Notes: a model not told the origin generated them from the letters alone. 64,000 nt of DNA from Triplophysa rosa (GCF_024868665.1 NC_079902.1:11042266-11106265); one strand, 5' to 3'. Shown: positions 34,724-47,148, counted from the first letter of the stretch. Numbers and translations are program-made.

Positions 34724-34905
34724 AGCAAATATCGGGAGGAGCTACAGTACAAGGATCCGTATTAACCAGGATTCGAAACAGATCCGCGTTTTTATCATAT
34801 GCTTTAAATATTGTTTTTAAAATTACACAATACCACACGTCCAGTATGATAGTAAGAGTTATATGTATAGCTGTGCACGCTGTGTCATAAGGGTGGTGGG
34901 CAGAG

Positions 34906-37900
34906 ATGGAGCACATCAGAATGCCAAAGGTAAATGTTCAGCATCCATCCAATGATACAAGAGTAATTGCAAATAAAATGCATTATGTGTTTATATACGT
35001 GACAGCTCCATTCGTTGCTTCCATATGCTGGACAGCAATAATCTGAGATTGCTTACATGTTAACGGATTCATTCATTGGTTAGTGTCTGTAGTTTCACGG
35101 GAATGAAAGAATAACATGACCATGATCATCCATCCATTCTCCGATTCAGCTTGTCTGATAGGGATCAGTTTCATAGGCCTATATTTTCAAGAGAATTATT
35201 GAGTTTTGATGTTGTGTGCCATTAGTGTTCTCAGCTGATTCAAGCATGTGCATCAATTATCACTTATTATTTTTGGACATGTGCATCAATTATCACCTTA
35301 AAATAAAATATAGCTATCAAATCAGACATGTACAGTATATATAGGCATCAATAGACCATGTGGCCGGGTTGAACGGTCACAATTCATATGTCAAATATAT
35401 CTCAATGTACAGGTGCTGGTCATATAATTAGAATATCATCAAAAAGTTGATTTATTTCACTAATTCCATTCAAAAAGTGAAACTTGTATATTATATTCAT
35501 TCATTACACACAGACTGATATATTTCAAATGTTTATTTCTTTTAATTTGATGATTATAACTGATTAGCGAAGGTGCTAGGATAAGTACTTGAATACGTGT
35601 TCTGTCAGTTTTTTTCTCACTGTTGTTAAATTCCAGCGCGACGGCAAAACGGAAGTTCTTCTTCTGCTTCTTCTTCTTGTTTGTTGCAAGACGGATGTTA
35701 TGATACACTGCTTTGCAAAAAGGCGGAAGTTAAGTGACGTCATTGTGAAAAGGGCTTATTGGCCAGCAAACTCACCCGACCTTAACCCCATAGAAAATCT
35801 ATGGGGTATTGTGAAGAGGAAGATGCGATATGCCAGACCCAACAATGCAGAAGAGCTGAAGGCCACTATCAGAGCAACCTGGGCTCTCATAACACCTGAG
35901 CAGTGCCACAGACTGATCGACTCCATGCCACGCCGCATTGCTGCAGTAATTCAGGCAAAAGGAGCCCCAACTAAGTATTGAGTGCTGTACATGCTCATAC
36001 TTTTCATCTTCATACTTTTCAGTTGGCCAAGATTTCTAAAAATCCTTTCTTTGTATTGGTCTGAAGTAATATTCTAATTTTCTGAGATGCTGAATTTGGG
36101 ATTTTCATTAATTGTCAGTTATAATCATCAAATTAAAAGAAATAAACATTTGAAATATATCAGTCTGTGTGTAATGAATGAATATAATATACAAGTTTCA
36201 CTTTTTGAATGGAATTAGTGAAATAAATAAACTTTTTGATGATATTCTAATTATATGACCAGCACCTATATATCCCTATATAGGCCTATATATTTACATA
36301 TATATTTTAACTCCGTTTCTTGTAAGAGGTGTTTAGAATAGCGCATCACTAATAACTACTACATTTGTGTAGTTACCTTGTTTATGTTTTTCAGGTTGAA
36401 AATGTCTGTTTGGTGGACAGAAGCTTCTCTAGAAGGACTCAGATGGGAACTCTGTACCTGACTGCTACTCACAGCATCTTTGTAGGTATAGGATCTGAGC
36501 TGTGGGTAAGTGCTTGGTCCATAAAAAAGCTTTGACTGTATTAATATATCATCAGAAATAACTGAGACACTCAGTCGTCATTGGGTTTTTACAATAGTGG
36601 TTAAAGATTTATGAAAAATGTAGTGCTACAAATGGACTACAATGACCATAAGCATGTGACAAATTGGAACGTTAACCACAGACCATAATTCACTGTTTTT
36701 ATAAATCAAAAACTCACACTACACTTTGCTTCACGATGCCATAGAAGAACATTTTTTTGTCTAAATGGTTCCATAAAGAACCTTTAACATCTGACGAACC
36801 TTTCTGTTTCACAAAAGGTTCTTTGTGGCAAAAAAAGGTCCTTCAGATGATAAAAAGGTAAAAAAGAGATGGTTCTGTAAAGAACCTTTGACAGAATGGT
36901 TCTTTGTGGAACCAAAAATTGTTCTTCTATGGCATCACTGGGAAGAACTGTTTAAGCACCTTTATTTTTAAGAGTGTATATCAAAATCTTAAAAGTTGAA
37001 AATCTTCTTCATAGTAATATGTTTAGAAGGTTTATTTGGACGTAATTCTATCAAATAAAAACACCAGTCATTTGTCAGTATTTTGTAATGTAGGCTACCT
37101 TTATTTTCAATTTACACGAACACAACTACACAATGTTTACAATATACTGTATGCATGCTGTATAGTAATGTATGTAATATATATTTCTGCACAGGTTCTG
37201 CACAGTTTAGTTTGTAATGTGGTAAAGCAGAAGACATCTCAGAGTGGGTATCCCTTACAAATCCACTGCAAGAACTTTCAGGTCATGCAGTTTATCATTC
37301 CTCAAGAGAGTGACTGCCATGATATCTACATCTCACTCTCACGTCTCTCCAGACCAGGTGGGCTTTGTATTGTTTCCTAGTTGGATTTTTATATTGTAAT
37401 CAATGTATATACTTAACACTTTAAAAAATGTGTAATATTAATGTTTGTCAACTTCCAATAAAGCATGCTGATAATGCAATAAGAGAACTCAAGACTGTAA
37501 AAAAATCCTCACACTTTATGGACATATATTAGATGTTAGAAACTTTAACAGTCCTACAGTTCAGTATGTTGTTGTTTACCTGCTGTACTGTCAGATTATT
37601 GTTGACATGTTTTTTTCTGTCTTGCAGAAAATTATGAGGAGTTGTATTGTTTTTCTTTCCATCCTAACGTTGACAAATCTGAACGGGTGCGCTCATGGGA
37701 GTTTTTAGATCTGAAAGCTGAGTACAATCGAATGGGACTTCCAAATAAACAATGGCATGTCACCCCCATCAACAGAGAGTACAGAGTAAGTATGTACCCC
37801 AAATCTTTACCATAGCTTTATCATGGATTGTGCTAACAAAGGCAAAATTTCAAATAATTCAAATATTATATGAAATGTTTTTGGTTTTTATATTATTTTT

Positions 37901-40900
37901 ATGACACAGGTGTGTGATACTTATCCAGCCGAGCTGTTGGTGCCTCAGTCCGTCACTCTGCATGTCATTGTGGGGAGCTCAAAGTTTCGCAGCAGAGGTC
38001 GATTTCCCACGTTGTCGTACTACTACAAGGAAAACCATGTGAGTGTAGTTTCACATCTGGCACATTCTCTCTGTGGCTCCAGTATTCATCCGCCACTGTT
38101 AATGAGGCTGTGGAGATTTTTGTCCTGTCCTCCGTGTCCTTGCCTGCCAAATATTTTGTCATCGGATGGAGAAAGTTAAGAGTTCATGAACATCATGTTC
38201 TTATTTTAGCTCTAAAGTCTTGTTTGATTTCTTTGCCAACAGCGTGCACTGTTTCAGCCTGTCACAACAATAACTCTGAGTCGATGAAAAATGTATCTGT
38301 TTATTAACCACGACAGGAGACTGAATGTGCATTATGAATTACAGCAATAATGGATATTTTAAAATACTAGGTCGAGCTCTTTCTGCGCCCCTGTTTGAAT
38401 CTCTGGTAAGAGACATTCATTTCATTGAGGTCAAATATTCCCCTGGGAGTCTCTATGTTTACTTTGGACAAATGAATTCAAACCACATGGAGAAACTTCC
38501 ACATAAGGATCACGGTGGTGGGACCCAGAGGGGTCAGTCTTAGTTTAATATCTCCCACTTTTCATGCCTTGTAAACCCCAAAATATGATCCAAACGGTCT
38601 CTAAAAATGTAATAATACAAACTCGGCTTTTATGAGGCCAGGGCCAAATTCTCATGAAATGGACCTTAGTCCATTGAGAGAACAGTGTGATCTTCCGGTT
38701 CCTCGTGTTGAATTTATAGACTGAGCTTGGAAGATAAGACTGGGAATGACTCTGAGGTCACAAACTGCTTGCTTTTTTGCAAGATCAGGAAGAATAAAGG
38801 ATAAATTAAACCAGCATATGCGAACTCCTGTGATGTCTCCTTTCAGGCCACGATATGTCGGAGCAGTCAGCCTCTCTCTGGCTTCAGTGCCCGCTGCCTG
38901 GAGGATGAACATATGCTGCAGGCCATCATGAAGTCTAATCCTGGCAGCCGGTTCATGTATGTTGTGGATACTAGACCCAAGGTCAGTCCATTTAATATTA
39001 GAATATAAGGGACCTGTAATCAGAATGACATAAGAGACATAATGACATTTTATACATTATGCAACATTTTTATACTTGTATTCGCAGTTAAACGCAATGG
39101 CAAACCGAGCAGCAGGCAAAGGCTATGAAAATGAGGACAACTACTGCAACATTAAATTCCAGTTCATTGGCATTGAAAACATCCATGTGATGAGGAACAG
39201 TCAGCAGAAACTGATAGACGGTATTGTTTCACTGGCTTCTTCATCTCATTAAAGGGACAGTTCAGCCAAAAATGAAAATTCTGTCATAATTTACTCGCCC
39301 TCGAGTCTGTATAAATTTCTTTGTTCTAGTGAACACAGAGAAAGATATTTGGAAGAATGCTTGTAACCAAACAGTTCTTGGCCACCATTGACTACCATAG
39401 TAGGAAAAATTACAAGTAGTCAAAAGTGCTCCAGAACTGTTTGCTTTCCTACATTCTTCAAAATACCTTATTTTGTGTTTAACAGAATAAAGAAATATAG
39501 AAAGAGATTAGATTTGTTTTGTTTTCCAACTATGGTAGTCAATGGTGGCCAAGAACTGGTTACAAGCATTCTTCCAAATATCTTTCTGTGTTCATCAGAA
39601 CAAAGAAATGTACTGTATACATATTTGGAACAACTTGAGGGTGAGTAAATGAAGACAGAATTTTCATTTTTGGCTGAACCGTTCCTTTAAACAAGAAAAT
39701 GAATGTCACTATTAAAATACATTTTATACTGTAAGACCGACTTTAATCACTATATACCTGTGGCAGCACTTACATTTTTGTACGATTTTCCCATCGTTCT
39801 GTTTGACAAGAGTCTGGAATACCAGGCTTCATACCGCTGATGGTTTTATCGACTGTAATAAAACGCTCTGCAATAAAGCCCTGAATTGTACCACAGGAGG
39901 GTTTCTTGCCAAAGCAGATAGTGTTTGTATGGGTAGCTTTGAATCCATCTGGCTTTCCTATTTTTATTTTTATCGACTTAACTATTAGGCACCTTTTAAG
40001 CCCTATTGAGAAAAAGAGGGCGTGAGAATGATATCTTCCAGTGTGGAAGGAATAATAGTGGTGCTGGGTGTGATAGCATTTTGACCCAGAAAACACTAGG
40101 GAGTAATCTGGTTGAATAATCAGAGATTGGCCATCCAGCAGAGACTGTGTGTCCACTGGAGCTCTCATCACAGCACGGACAATTCTTCTTAGAGTAAACT
40201 TAGTTTAGCTTCGTATGTTAAGAGCTGGGTTTGTGTATTTAGTCTCATCTGGAGATTTCTCATAGGACATCACCAGCTCCTAAATACTCTCTTATCACAT
40301 TTGCACTATTTACTTATCAGAGTTTACAGTACTATCAGTAAGTGTTCGTGTTGGTTTGAAAGAAAACACTAAATGCCACTTATAGATACACACATTTATT
40401 AGCTTGTCATAATAATAAATGAGGCATCAGACGGAACTGTCATCAAGCCTGTGATATTTGTGACACCTCAAAAGACAGCCAATTTATCAACCGAGTATGT
40501 TTTAGGCAACATAAATAAATATGCCAAAAGAGGGCGCTTTTATTTTTTATATAATTTAACAACTTTCATTGCAAAGCCAAACTAAATATTGAGCACTTTA
40601 GAGAAGAGGTCGTGTGTGGTGTTGTAAACTAAAATTATATTAAAGTTTTCCTCATATCAGTTCCCTGCTGTAAATTCTTAATACAGCCTGGTTTTCATCA
40701 TTGTCTCTGAAATATCACAGTGACCCCAGAAAACTTTGGACACTTAAGAATATTTGTCATTGCTTTGGAAACAAATCAAGGAAGTGGCATCCGAACAAAT
40801 GATGCTAGAACTTGTCACAGAAGTAACTCCACTTTTCTGAGAGATTTTTCTTTACTTTTAACTGGCTGATCCCAAAGTCATTAAAATAGACGTATGAAGT

Positions 40901-43900
40901 CAGTTCTAAGTATTCTAGCAGAGTAACCGCATGTGTATATCACCACACTAACTACTTAATGTTTCATCTTTTAGAACCTAACAAGCATCTTTTTATAAGA
41001 GGTTTTGAATAAGGTATACTGTATGCATACAGGGCGATGACGTACTTCCGCTAAAACCTAAAATGTGTTTAGTAAGGCAAATCGACAACACTACGGCTGA
41101 ACATTCCCATACGGAAATGTAATATACGACATATACTGTATGTCCCTATATCAGTAGTGATCTTGCCATATATGTTACATATAAGAAAATATATTATTGC
41201 CACATATATACATCTTTTGGATATATGTAGATATATGTTTATAACATATTTGAAATTAAATTCATATATGAACATATATTTAAAGTATGTATAGGATTAA
41301 TTTTTATATGGTATTGCATGTTGTGACCATATACACTCACCTAAAGGATTATTAGGAACACCTGTTCAATTTCTCATTAATGCAATTATCTAATCAACCA
41401 ATCACATGGCAGTTGCTTCAATGCATTTAGGGGTGTGGTCCTGGTCAAGACAATCTCCTGAACTCCAAACTGAATGTCAGAATGGGAAAGAAAGGTGATT
41501 TAAGCAATTTTGAGCGTGGCATGGTTGTTGGTGCCAGACGGGCCGGTCTGAGTATTTCACAATCTGCTCAGTTACTGGGATTTTCACGCACAACCATTTC
41601 TAGGGTTTACAAAGAATGGTGTGAAAAGGGAAAAACATCCAGTATGCGGCAGTCCTGTGGGCGAAAATGCCTTGTTGATGCTAGAGGTCAGAGGAGAATG
41701 GGCCGACTGATTCAAGCTGATAGAAGAGCAACTTTGACTGAAATAACCACTCGTTACAACCGAGGTATGCAGCAAAGCATTTGTGAAGCCACAACACGCA
41801 CAACCTTGAGGCAGATGGGCTACAACAGCAGAAGACCCCACCGGGTACCACTCATCTCCACTACAAATAGGAAAAAGAGGCTACAATTTGCACGAGCTCA
41901 CCAAAATTGGACAGTTGAAGACTGGAAAAATGTTGCCTGGTCTGATGAGTCTCGATTTCTGTTGAGACATTCAAATGGTAGAGTCAGAATTTGGCGTAAA
42001 CAGAATGAGAACATGGATCCATCATGCCTTGTTACCACTGTGCAGGCTGGTGGTGGTGGTGTAATGGTGTGGGGGATGTTTTCTTGGCACACTTTAGGCC
42101 CCTTAGTGCCAATTGGGCATCGTTTAAATGCCACGGCCTACCTGAGCATTGTTTCTGACCATGTCCATCCCTTTATGACCACCATGTACCCATCCTCTAA
42201 TGGCTACTTCCAGCAGGATAATGCACCATGTCACAAAGCTCGAATCATTTCAAATTGGTTTCTTGAACATGACAATGAGTTCACTGTACTAGAATGGCCC
42301 CCACAGTCACCAGATCTCAACCCGATAGAACATCTTTGGGATGTGGTGGAACGGGAGCTTCGTGCCCTGGATGTGCATCCCACAAATCTCCATCAACTGC
42401 AAGATGCTATCCTATCAATATGGGCCAACATTTCTAAAGAATGCTTTCAGCACCTTGTTGAATCAATGCCACGTAGAATTAAGGCAGTTCTGAAGGCGAA
42501 AGGGGGTCAAACACCGTATTAGTATGGTGTTCCTAATAATCCTTTAGGTGAGTGTATGTTAATAATATATATACAAATGTTATATTGTATTATATGATAT
42601 AACCATATTAACAATATATATCAAAGTTTTATATGGTATTATATGTTGTCACCATTTGTTAACAATATATACAGTATGTCATCGCCCCATGTGCATATAC
42701 TGTACTCCATTAGGGCTGTCAAACAATAATTTAAGCGTGATTAATCGCATCCAGAATAAAAGTTTGTGGTTACATAATATATGTCTGTGTACTGTGCATA
42801 TTAATTTTGGATTTATAAAAACAAATACATGCATTTATTTGAGAAAAATATAAAAATGAATAAACATTCACATATAATTTAAATTATTAGTAAAAATAAA
42901 TAAATTGTAAATATTTCCTAAATATGTATATGTAGGCTATCTATACATATGGGTGTAGGTTTTTATAAATACAAAATTAACATACACACTACACAGACAT
43001 ATATTATGTAAACACAAACTTTTATTCTGGATGCGATTAATCGCAAGTAATCGTTTGACAGCCCTATTTTAAATAAAATGGATATATTTTCTAGTTTACT
43101 TTAATTAAATGTCCATAGTTTTAATATCTACGTTTTGGGGGCTCTTATGAAAGTGTAAATATTTTGATTTAACCTTCTGAGAATTTTGTCTTAACTATTT
43201 CAAAATATCTGTTATCTTTAGTTTCTGCACTACGTTCTCCATCCATGGCAGAATTTCTCTTGGGGGTTGAAACTTCGGACTGGTTGAAACACATCAAATC
43301 AATCTTGGATGCTGGAATCTTTATAGCCAAGGTAAATAATCTCTTTGACAATTATACAGTTCATGTATGACTTTTCTGGTACTGACTGCATGTTTTCACA
43401 CACACACACATACAGGCTGTGGCATTAGAGGGTGTCAGTGTCTTAGTTCATTGTTCTGATGGCTGGGATAGAACGGCTCAGGTATGCTCTGTGGCCAGTG
43501 TGCTTCTGGACCCTTACTACAGGACCCTCAAGGGACTAATGGTAAATAACTACATTTACGTTTTTCAGCTGTACATATTTACACTTTAGAAGCGACTTTG
43601 CATTCAGGTGCCTTTACTGTAATCAGTATTTGTGTATTGAATATGTGAATACGTGCATTCCCTGGAAAGTTATAGTTTCAGGACAGCAACTTTCAAGTCA
43701 TAGAGTTCATAGTGCCTGTGTGGGTCTTAATCGTATAGTCATAAGGATTGACTTTGGATCTCTGCTGGAGAGGTTTCATTCAATTGCAAGGCTCGGGTTT
43801 AGACAATTATCTGCTGACCTTCATATGGGGTAAACAAAAGAGAAGCATACCTTGTAGCACAGATTAGTTCTGTCTGGGAATACCATCTCATTTCCTGATA

Positions 43901-45930
43901 CACTTGAAAGAGAGATACCGACAATAATGGATTATGTGTAGATACCGTTTACAAATAATTAATAATTATTACATTATAATTTTAAAGGTCCAATGTATCA
44001 TTTTTTGGAGGAGTCTTCAGAGGTGTATAAAGACCTTACATAAGCGTTATGTTTTTATTACCTTAGAATGAGCTATTTCTATCTACATACACCGCAGGTC
44101 CCCTTACATGGAATTCACCATGTTGTTTCTACAGTAGCCCTGAACGGACAAACTGCTCTACAGAGCGCATTTCATAAATACGTTATCTCCTTCGGCAAAG
44201 AAGTGAAAACGTGACATGTTTGTCCTGTGTCAGCCACCGTAGTGCTTCGAAAGGGAGGGGGAGCGGTGGAGTGAGCCATTGGTTGCAATTTGCAACCTCA
44301 CCACTAGATGCCGCTAAATTTCATACACTGGACCTTTAAAGTACTGTACACTATAGTGTACTTTTTTTATGAAGGTTTCCCAAACAGTCAGATAGTGCCA
44401 TGGGATCACAGTATTTACAAATTGTTTACCAAAAAGTTGTTTCTGTATATTAAACTGAGAAAACACACCTCACCTTTAGACTGTTTACAAGTAAATACAA
44501 TTTTGATGTGTAGGTGCTGATTGAGAAAGACTGGGTTTCGTTTGGACACAAGTTTTCGCACAGGTTAGTCACAGTCATTTAACTGCATACTGATGTGAAT
44601 CAGTTAAGAGTGCTTGATCTGTTCACAGTTAATACCTGTATGATTGTATATTATCTGTATTTCAGATACAGTCATCTGGATGGAGAAGCCAAAGAGGTGT
44701 CACCTGTTATAGATCAATTCCTGGAGTGTGTGTGGCAGCTCATGCAGCAGTTTCCATGTTCCTTTGAGTACAATGAGAAGCTTCTTATAAGCATCCACAA
44801 CCACATCTATTCCTGTGATTATGGCAACTTCATTTGTAACAGCCAAAAGGAGAGAAGAGATCTGTGGTAATTGTCCTTTGTATATCATGACGAAAAATAG
44901 GTGGTATTAATGATGTTGGTGTTCTCCGCATCTACTGATTTAGTTTTTTCATGCGTCCTTTCTAAAGTATCCAGGAGAAAACACATTCCTTATGGTCTCA
45001 TTTATGGGAAAACAGACTGGACTTTATGAACCCTCTCTTTAGACCCAATCGAAGCCAAACAGAGGGACTTCTGAGGCCCAGTACTGCCCCCTACTGTTTC
45101 AAGTATGTCAGTGTTTGTTTTTCGGCATGAAATGAAACCTTTGTTCTATTTATTTATCATATTCTGGCAAACTTTACTATTTCTTCAAAATGCTTCTCTC
45201 TTCTGCTGGTGGCTTTTGATTACCTTGTCCATTTTAAAGTCACTTGAGCTACAAATGTGATTTTTTTCTGGTTGAAACTTGAGAGTATAAATGGTATTTT
45301 ATTGGTCTTAAGTCACCAGTGTTTATTTTTCTTTATTTCTTCAATGAAAAAAAAATTGGTCTGTTATGTTATCAGATACTGGAAAGGTTTGTATAATCAG
45401 TTTGATCGTGAGCTGCACCCACGTCAGTCTGAGCTGGATTGCCTAATGGCTATAAAAGAGGAAACGCAGCAACTTGAGGAAGAACTGTCTCTCTATAAGC
45501 AGGTAGATATTATTTACATATGTTCTATAAATGCATTCTTTTCATATACTTATGATAAAATCTTTTCGCCTCGCAGAAACTGGCTGTCCTGGATAAGGAG
45601 CGTGCAAAAGCCCTCTACATGCTAAAGGGTATACTGGACAACATGCAGAAACTTTGGGCTGCACCGTCAGATATAAGCCTGGCTAATTCACCTCAGGATT
45701 ACATTGGTGGTTTTGAAGGTGGTGCTCCAAATGTTTTCTCCCTCCATCAGAAGCAAAATGCAGAGCTTCGCCTGTTTGCAGACAGACCAAAAAACTCAGA
45801 GGCTGACAACAGTGATCAAGAATCAGGAGTGGCTGATTTTAGCTGCCATTCTTCTGGTGGGGAGTCTTTGCCGAGTGAGGACAGTGTGAAAGATCCTGAC
45901 TCAGATGAGACTGGCTCCGGCAGAGCATAA
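34906..45930 (+). CDS. mtmr7: Myotubularin-related protein 7 (phosphoinositide 3-phosphatase)
   Basis: Fourteen coding exons join in frame: 34906-34929, 36395-36505, 37195-37357, 37628-37785, 37910-38038, 38847-38981, 39088-39220, 43222-43331, 43416-43541, 44514-44563, 44666-44866, 44968-45102, 45376-45502 and 45577-45930 (1956 nt, 651 aa; human about 660). The start [12 protein letters not shown] matches the family N-terminal PH-GRAM domain. The catalytic CX5R loop HCSDGWDRT places the nucleophile at Cys334 and the arginine at Arg340. [10 protein letters not shown] begins a C-terminal coiled coil, and the acidic tail has [15 protein letters not shown] and [16 protein letters not shown]6/7/8 enzymes dephosphorylate PI3P and PI(3,5)P2 (MTMR7 also inositol 1,3-bisphosphate) and pair with MTMR9 through the coiled coil. 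The catalytic residues indicate an active enzyme. Introns 1 and 7 carry Tc1 elements. Paralogue a or b not determined. Confidence 0.94.
35410..36268 (+). mobile_element. Decayed Tc1/mariner element with long inverted repeats
   Basis: The left end CAGGTGCTGGTCATATAATT (35410) and the right end AATTATATGACCAGCACC (to about 36267) begin inverted repeats about 150-170 bp long. TA-type flanks are visible. The interior keeps only the C-terminal part of a Tc1 transposase (see 35735-35981). A CTTCTTCTTCTGC-rich stretch of unknown origin replaces the rest. Not autonomous. Located in mtmr7 intron 1. Confidence 0.85.
35735..35981 (+). pseudogene. Truncated Tc1 transposase, C-terminal part only
   Basis: The frame reads through [20 protein letters not shown], the region holding the final catalytic glutamate, and ends GAPTKY at a TGA. 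The DNA-binding domain and the first two catalytic aspartates are absent. An open frame reaching back to 35589 is non-homologous filler. Confidence 0.8.
36735..36936. mobile_element. Palindromic MITE with GATGCCATAGAAGAAC ends
   Basis: GATGCCATAGAAGAACATTT at the left is matched by TTGTTCTTCTATGGCATC at the right. The interior repeats AAGAACCTTT/AAAGGTTCTT words. Located in mtmr7 intron 2. Confidence 0.8.
39249..39690. mobile_element. GTTCACC-family MITE
   Basis: TTAAAGGGACAGTTCAGCC to GGCTGAACCGTTCCTTTAA, with long internal inverted symmetry around 39470 (TTGGCCACCATTGACTACCA versus GTAGTCAATGGTGGCCAA). Located in mtmr7 intron 7. Confidence 0.8.
41334..42554 (+). mobile_element. Complete Tc1/mariner transposon (DD36E type)
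   Basis: The ends are perfect 29-bp inverted repeats (41334-41362 and 42526-42554, outermost CACTCACCTAAAGGATTATT), each followed outside by TA (41332-41333 and 42555-42556), the expected Tc1/mariner target duplication. The 1221-bp element contains one uninterrupted transposase gene. It lies in sense orientation in mtmr7 intron 7 (39221-43221). Perfect ends plus an intact frame point to a recent insertion. Confidence 0.93.
41482..42522 (+). CDS. Tc1/mariner transposase, intact, 346 aa
   Basis: Full-length for the family. The N-terminus (about 1-50) contains a helix-turn-helix ([20 protein letters not shown]), followed by a second DNA-binding region and a basic segment near NSRRPHRVP (115-123). 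The catalytic triad is visible: Asp155 in WSDESRF, Asp246 in [10 protein letters not shown] and Glu283 in [10 protein letters not shown]. Thirty-six residues separate the second Asp and the Glu, so this is DD36E rather than the DD34E of classical Tc1. The [11 protein letters not shown] glycine-rich stretch is present. No stop or frameshift was found. The protein would cut and paste the flanking element by its inverted repeats. Confidence 0.95.
   Translation: MGKKGDLSNFERGMVVGARRAGLSISQSAQLLGFSRTTISRVYKEWCEKGKTSSMRQSCGRKCLVDARGQRRMGRLIQADRRATLTEITTRYNRGMQQSICEATTRTTLRQMGYNSRRPHRVPLISTTNRKKRLQFARAHQNWTVEDWKNVAWSDESRFLLRHSNGRVRIWRKQNENMDPSCLVTTVQAGGGGVMVWGMFSWHTLGPLVPIGHRLNATAYLSIVSDHVHPFMTTMYPSSNGYFQQDNAPCHKARIISNWFLEHDNEFTVLEWPPQSPDLNPIEHLWDVVERELRALDVHPTNLHQLQDAILSIWANISKECFQHLVESMPRRIKAVLKAKGGQTPY
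42712..43065. mobile_element. MITE, GGGCTGTCAAAC family, copy 2
   Basis: AGGGCTGTCAAACAATAAT to ATCGTTTGACAGCCCT with internal GTCTGTGTACTGTGCATA, as in the copy at 20901-21206. It directly abuts the AT-rich element at its left in mtmr7 intron 7. Confidence 0.75.
43982..44339. mobile_element. MITE, GGTCCAATG family, copy 2
   Basis: TTAAAGGTCCAATGTATCA to CACTGGACCTTTAA; same family and orientation as 14179-14512. Located in mtmr7 intron 9. Confidence 0.7.
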
Positions 45931-46205
45931 ACAGATACAGCTTCAAAAAGAGAAAGCTATATGATTTAAAGTGTGTATGTGATCAGAAGAAGACTGTGGG
46001 TATTTCAAATTATGCAAAGATATTTGGCAATGTGGACATGTTTCTCATGTACTACAGAAGCATGTCTTTCTGTCTGAATGTGCATTTTGTAAGGACTATC
46101 ATATATAAAGGTCAATGTTTTATTACACAATGTACACATAATTTATATTTATGATTTACAATTGGCATGAGTTCTTTAAAAAAATAAAAATGTGTGTGTA
46201 ATACA
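45931..46205 (+). other. mtmr7: mtmr7 3' UTR and poly(A) signal
   Basis: Short 3' UTR after the TAA at 45928-45930. AATAAA at 46183-46188 in an A-rich context is the likely poly(A) signal. Confidence 0.65.
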
Positions 46206-47140
46206 TGATCTCATAAATCTTTTTACTGTTTGTCATGAAATTAATATATTTAGTAATGTTTTCTTACTTTAAGATATTAAGTATTCTTGGGCAGCATGCA
46301 TTATTTTAAACTTTATATTCAGTTTTTCTGCATACACTTAGAGTTTAGGCTACTTAAAGGGATAGTTCACCCCAAAATGAAAATTGTATTTGTTCTGCTA
46401 AACACAAAGGAAGATATTTGGAAGAATGTCAGTAACAGATCTCATCCCCCATTTACTGCCATAGTAGGAAACATAAATATGTGAGTAAATGGAGGATGAG
46501 ATCTGTTTGGTTACTGACATTCTTCCAAATATATTCCTTTGTGTTTAGCAGAACAAAGAAATGTATACAATTTTGGAACAATCTGAGGGTGAGTAAATGA
46601 TGACAGAATTTTCTTTTTTGGGTGAACTATCCCTTTAATCAAGTTCAACCAAATAAGATCAACTAATTTGAATACGACAAAATAAATGGAAAATAACGCA
46701 CAGAAATATTACAGAAAATGTATACAATAACTAATATCTCGGTACTTTAGGAAAATATTGTTCATGACAAATATTGAATGATTAGTGGAGATTAATAAAA
46801 TGAACGTTTTAGTGACATTGTAGAGTTCACATTTTAGTTTTTTTCTTCAATGTTAGTCTTAACGTATTAACTACACAACGAAGTGTGTAATGTTGATATA
46901 GACATAAAAAAGCATGACATGAAAAATATTTCTTGAAATTAAATTGTATAGACTTAAGTTACCATTTTGCCCAGTTAGGCAAAAGATTGCTCCGATTTAT
47001 TCGTTTTTATTTTATTATTGTATTTTTGGTGGGTGGTGAAACCAAGCAATCTGAGTTATTATATTATTAATATATTTCCACTGAAGTGAAAATTGTTTCT
47101 CTCTGTTTTGGGCCAAGCGAAGTTCAAAGGTCACGCTTTT
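46206..47140. other. Short intergenic region between mtmr7 and cnot7
   Basis: Holds one GTTCACC-family MITE (46354-46638) and AT-rich DNA. No exon of vps37a, which lies here in human, could be recognised on either strand. Confidence 0.6.
46354..46638. mobile_element. GTTCACC-family MITE
   Basis: TTAAAGGGATAGTTCACCCC to GGGTGAACTATCCCTTTAA, well preserved, with a palindromic centre (AAGAATGTCAGTAAC versus GTTACTGACATTCTT). Confidence 0.85.
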
Positions 47141-47148
47141 TGGCGTGG

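Larger units (their letters stand above)
29200..34905. other. Intergenic region between slc7a2 and mtmr7
   Basis: No recognisable gene. It contains MITE fragments at 30345-30640 and 32370-32500, a complete MITE at 31001-31567, a CA/CG-type microsatellite at 31944-31991, and a roughly 1.5-kb inverted-ended element at 33008-34530 with a foldback element nested in it. An open frame of 124 codons at 29532-29906 has no domain I recognise and looks fortuitous. Confidence 0.55.
41016..42706. mobile_element. AT-rich element hosting the intact Tc1 insertion
   Basis: ACTGTATGCATACAGGGCGA TGAC at about 41021 has an approximate inverted counterpart at about 42678-42706 (GTCATCGCCCCATGTGCATA). Between them, outside the Tc1 element, are AT-rich tandem-like units with TATATGGTATT.CATGTTGT on both sides of the insertion. 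This suggests a MITE that was later hit by the Tc1 element. Boundaries are approximate. Confidence 0.4.

Noticed and set aside
35589..35735. N-terminal part of the 130-codon frame leading into the truncated Tc1 transposase
   Set aside because: Sequence is CTTCTTCTTCTGC-rich filler and does not resemble a transposase DNA-binding domain.
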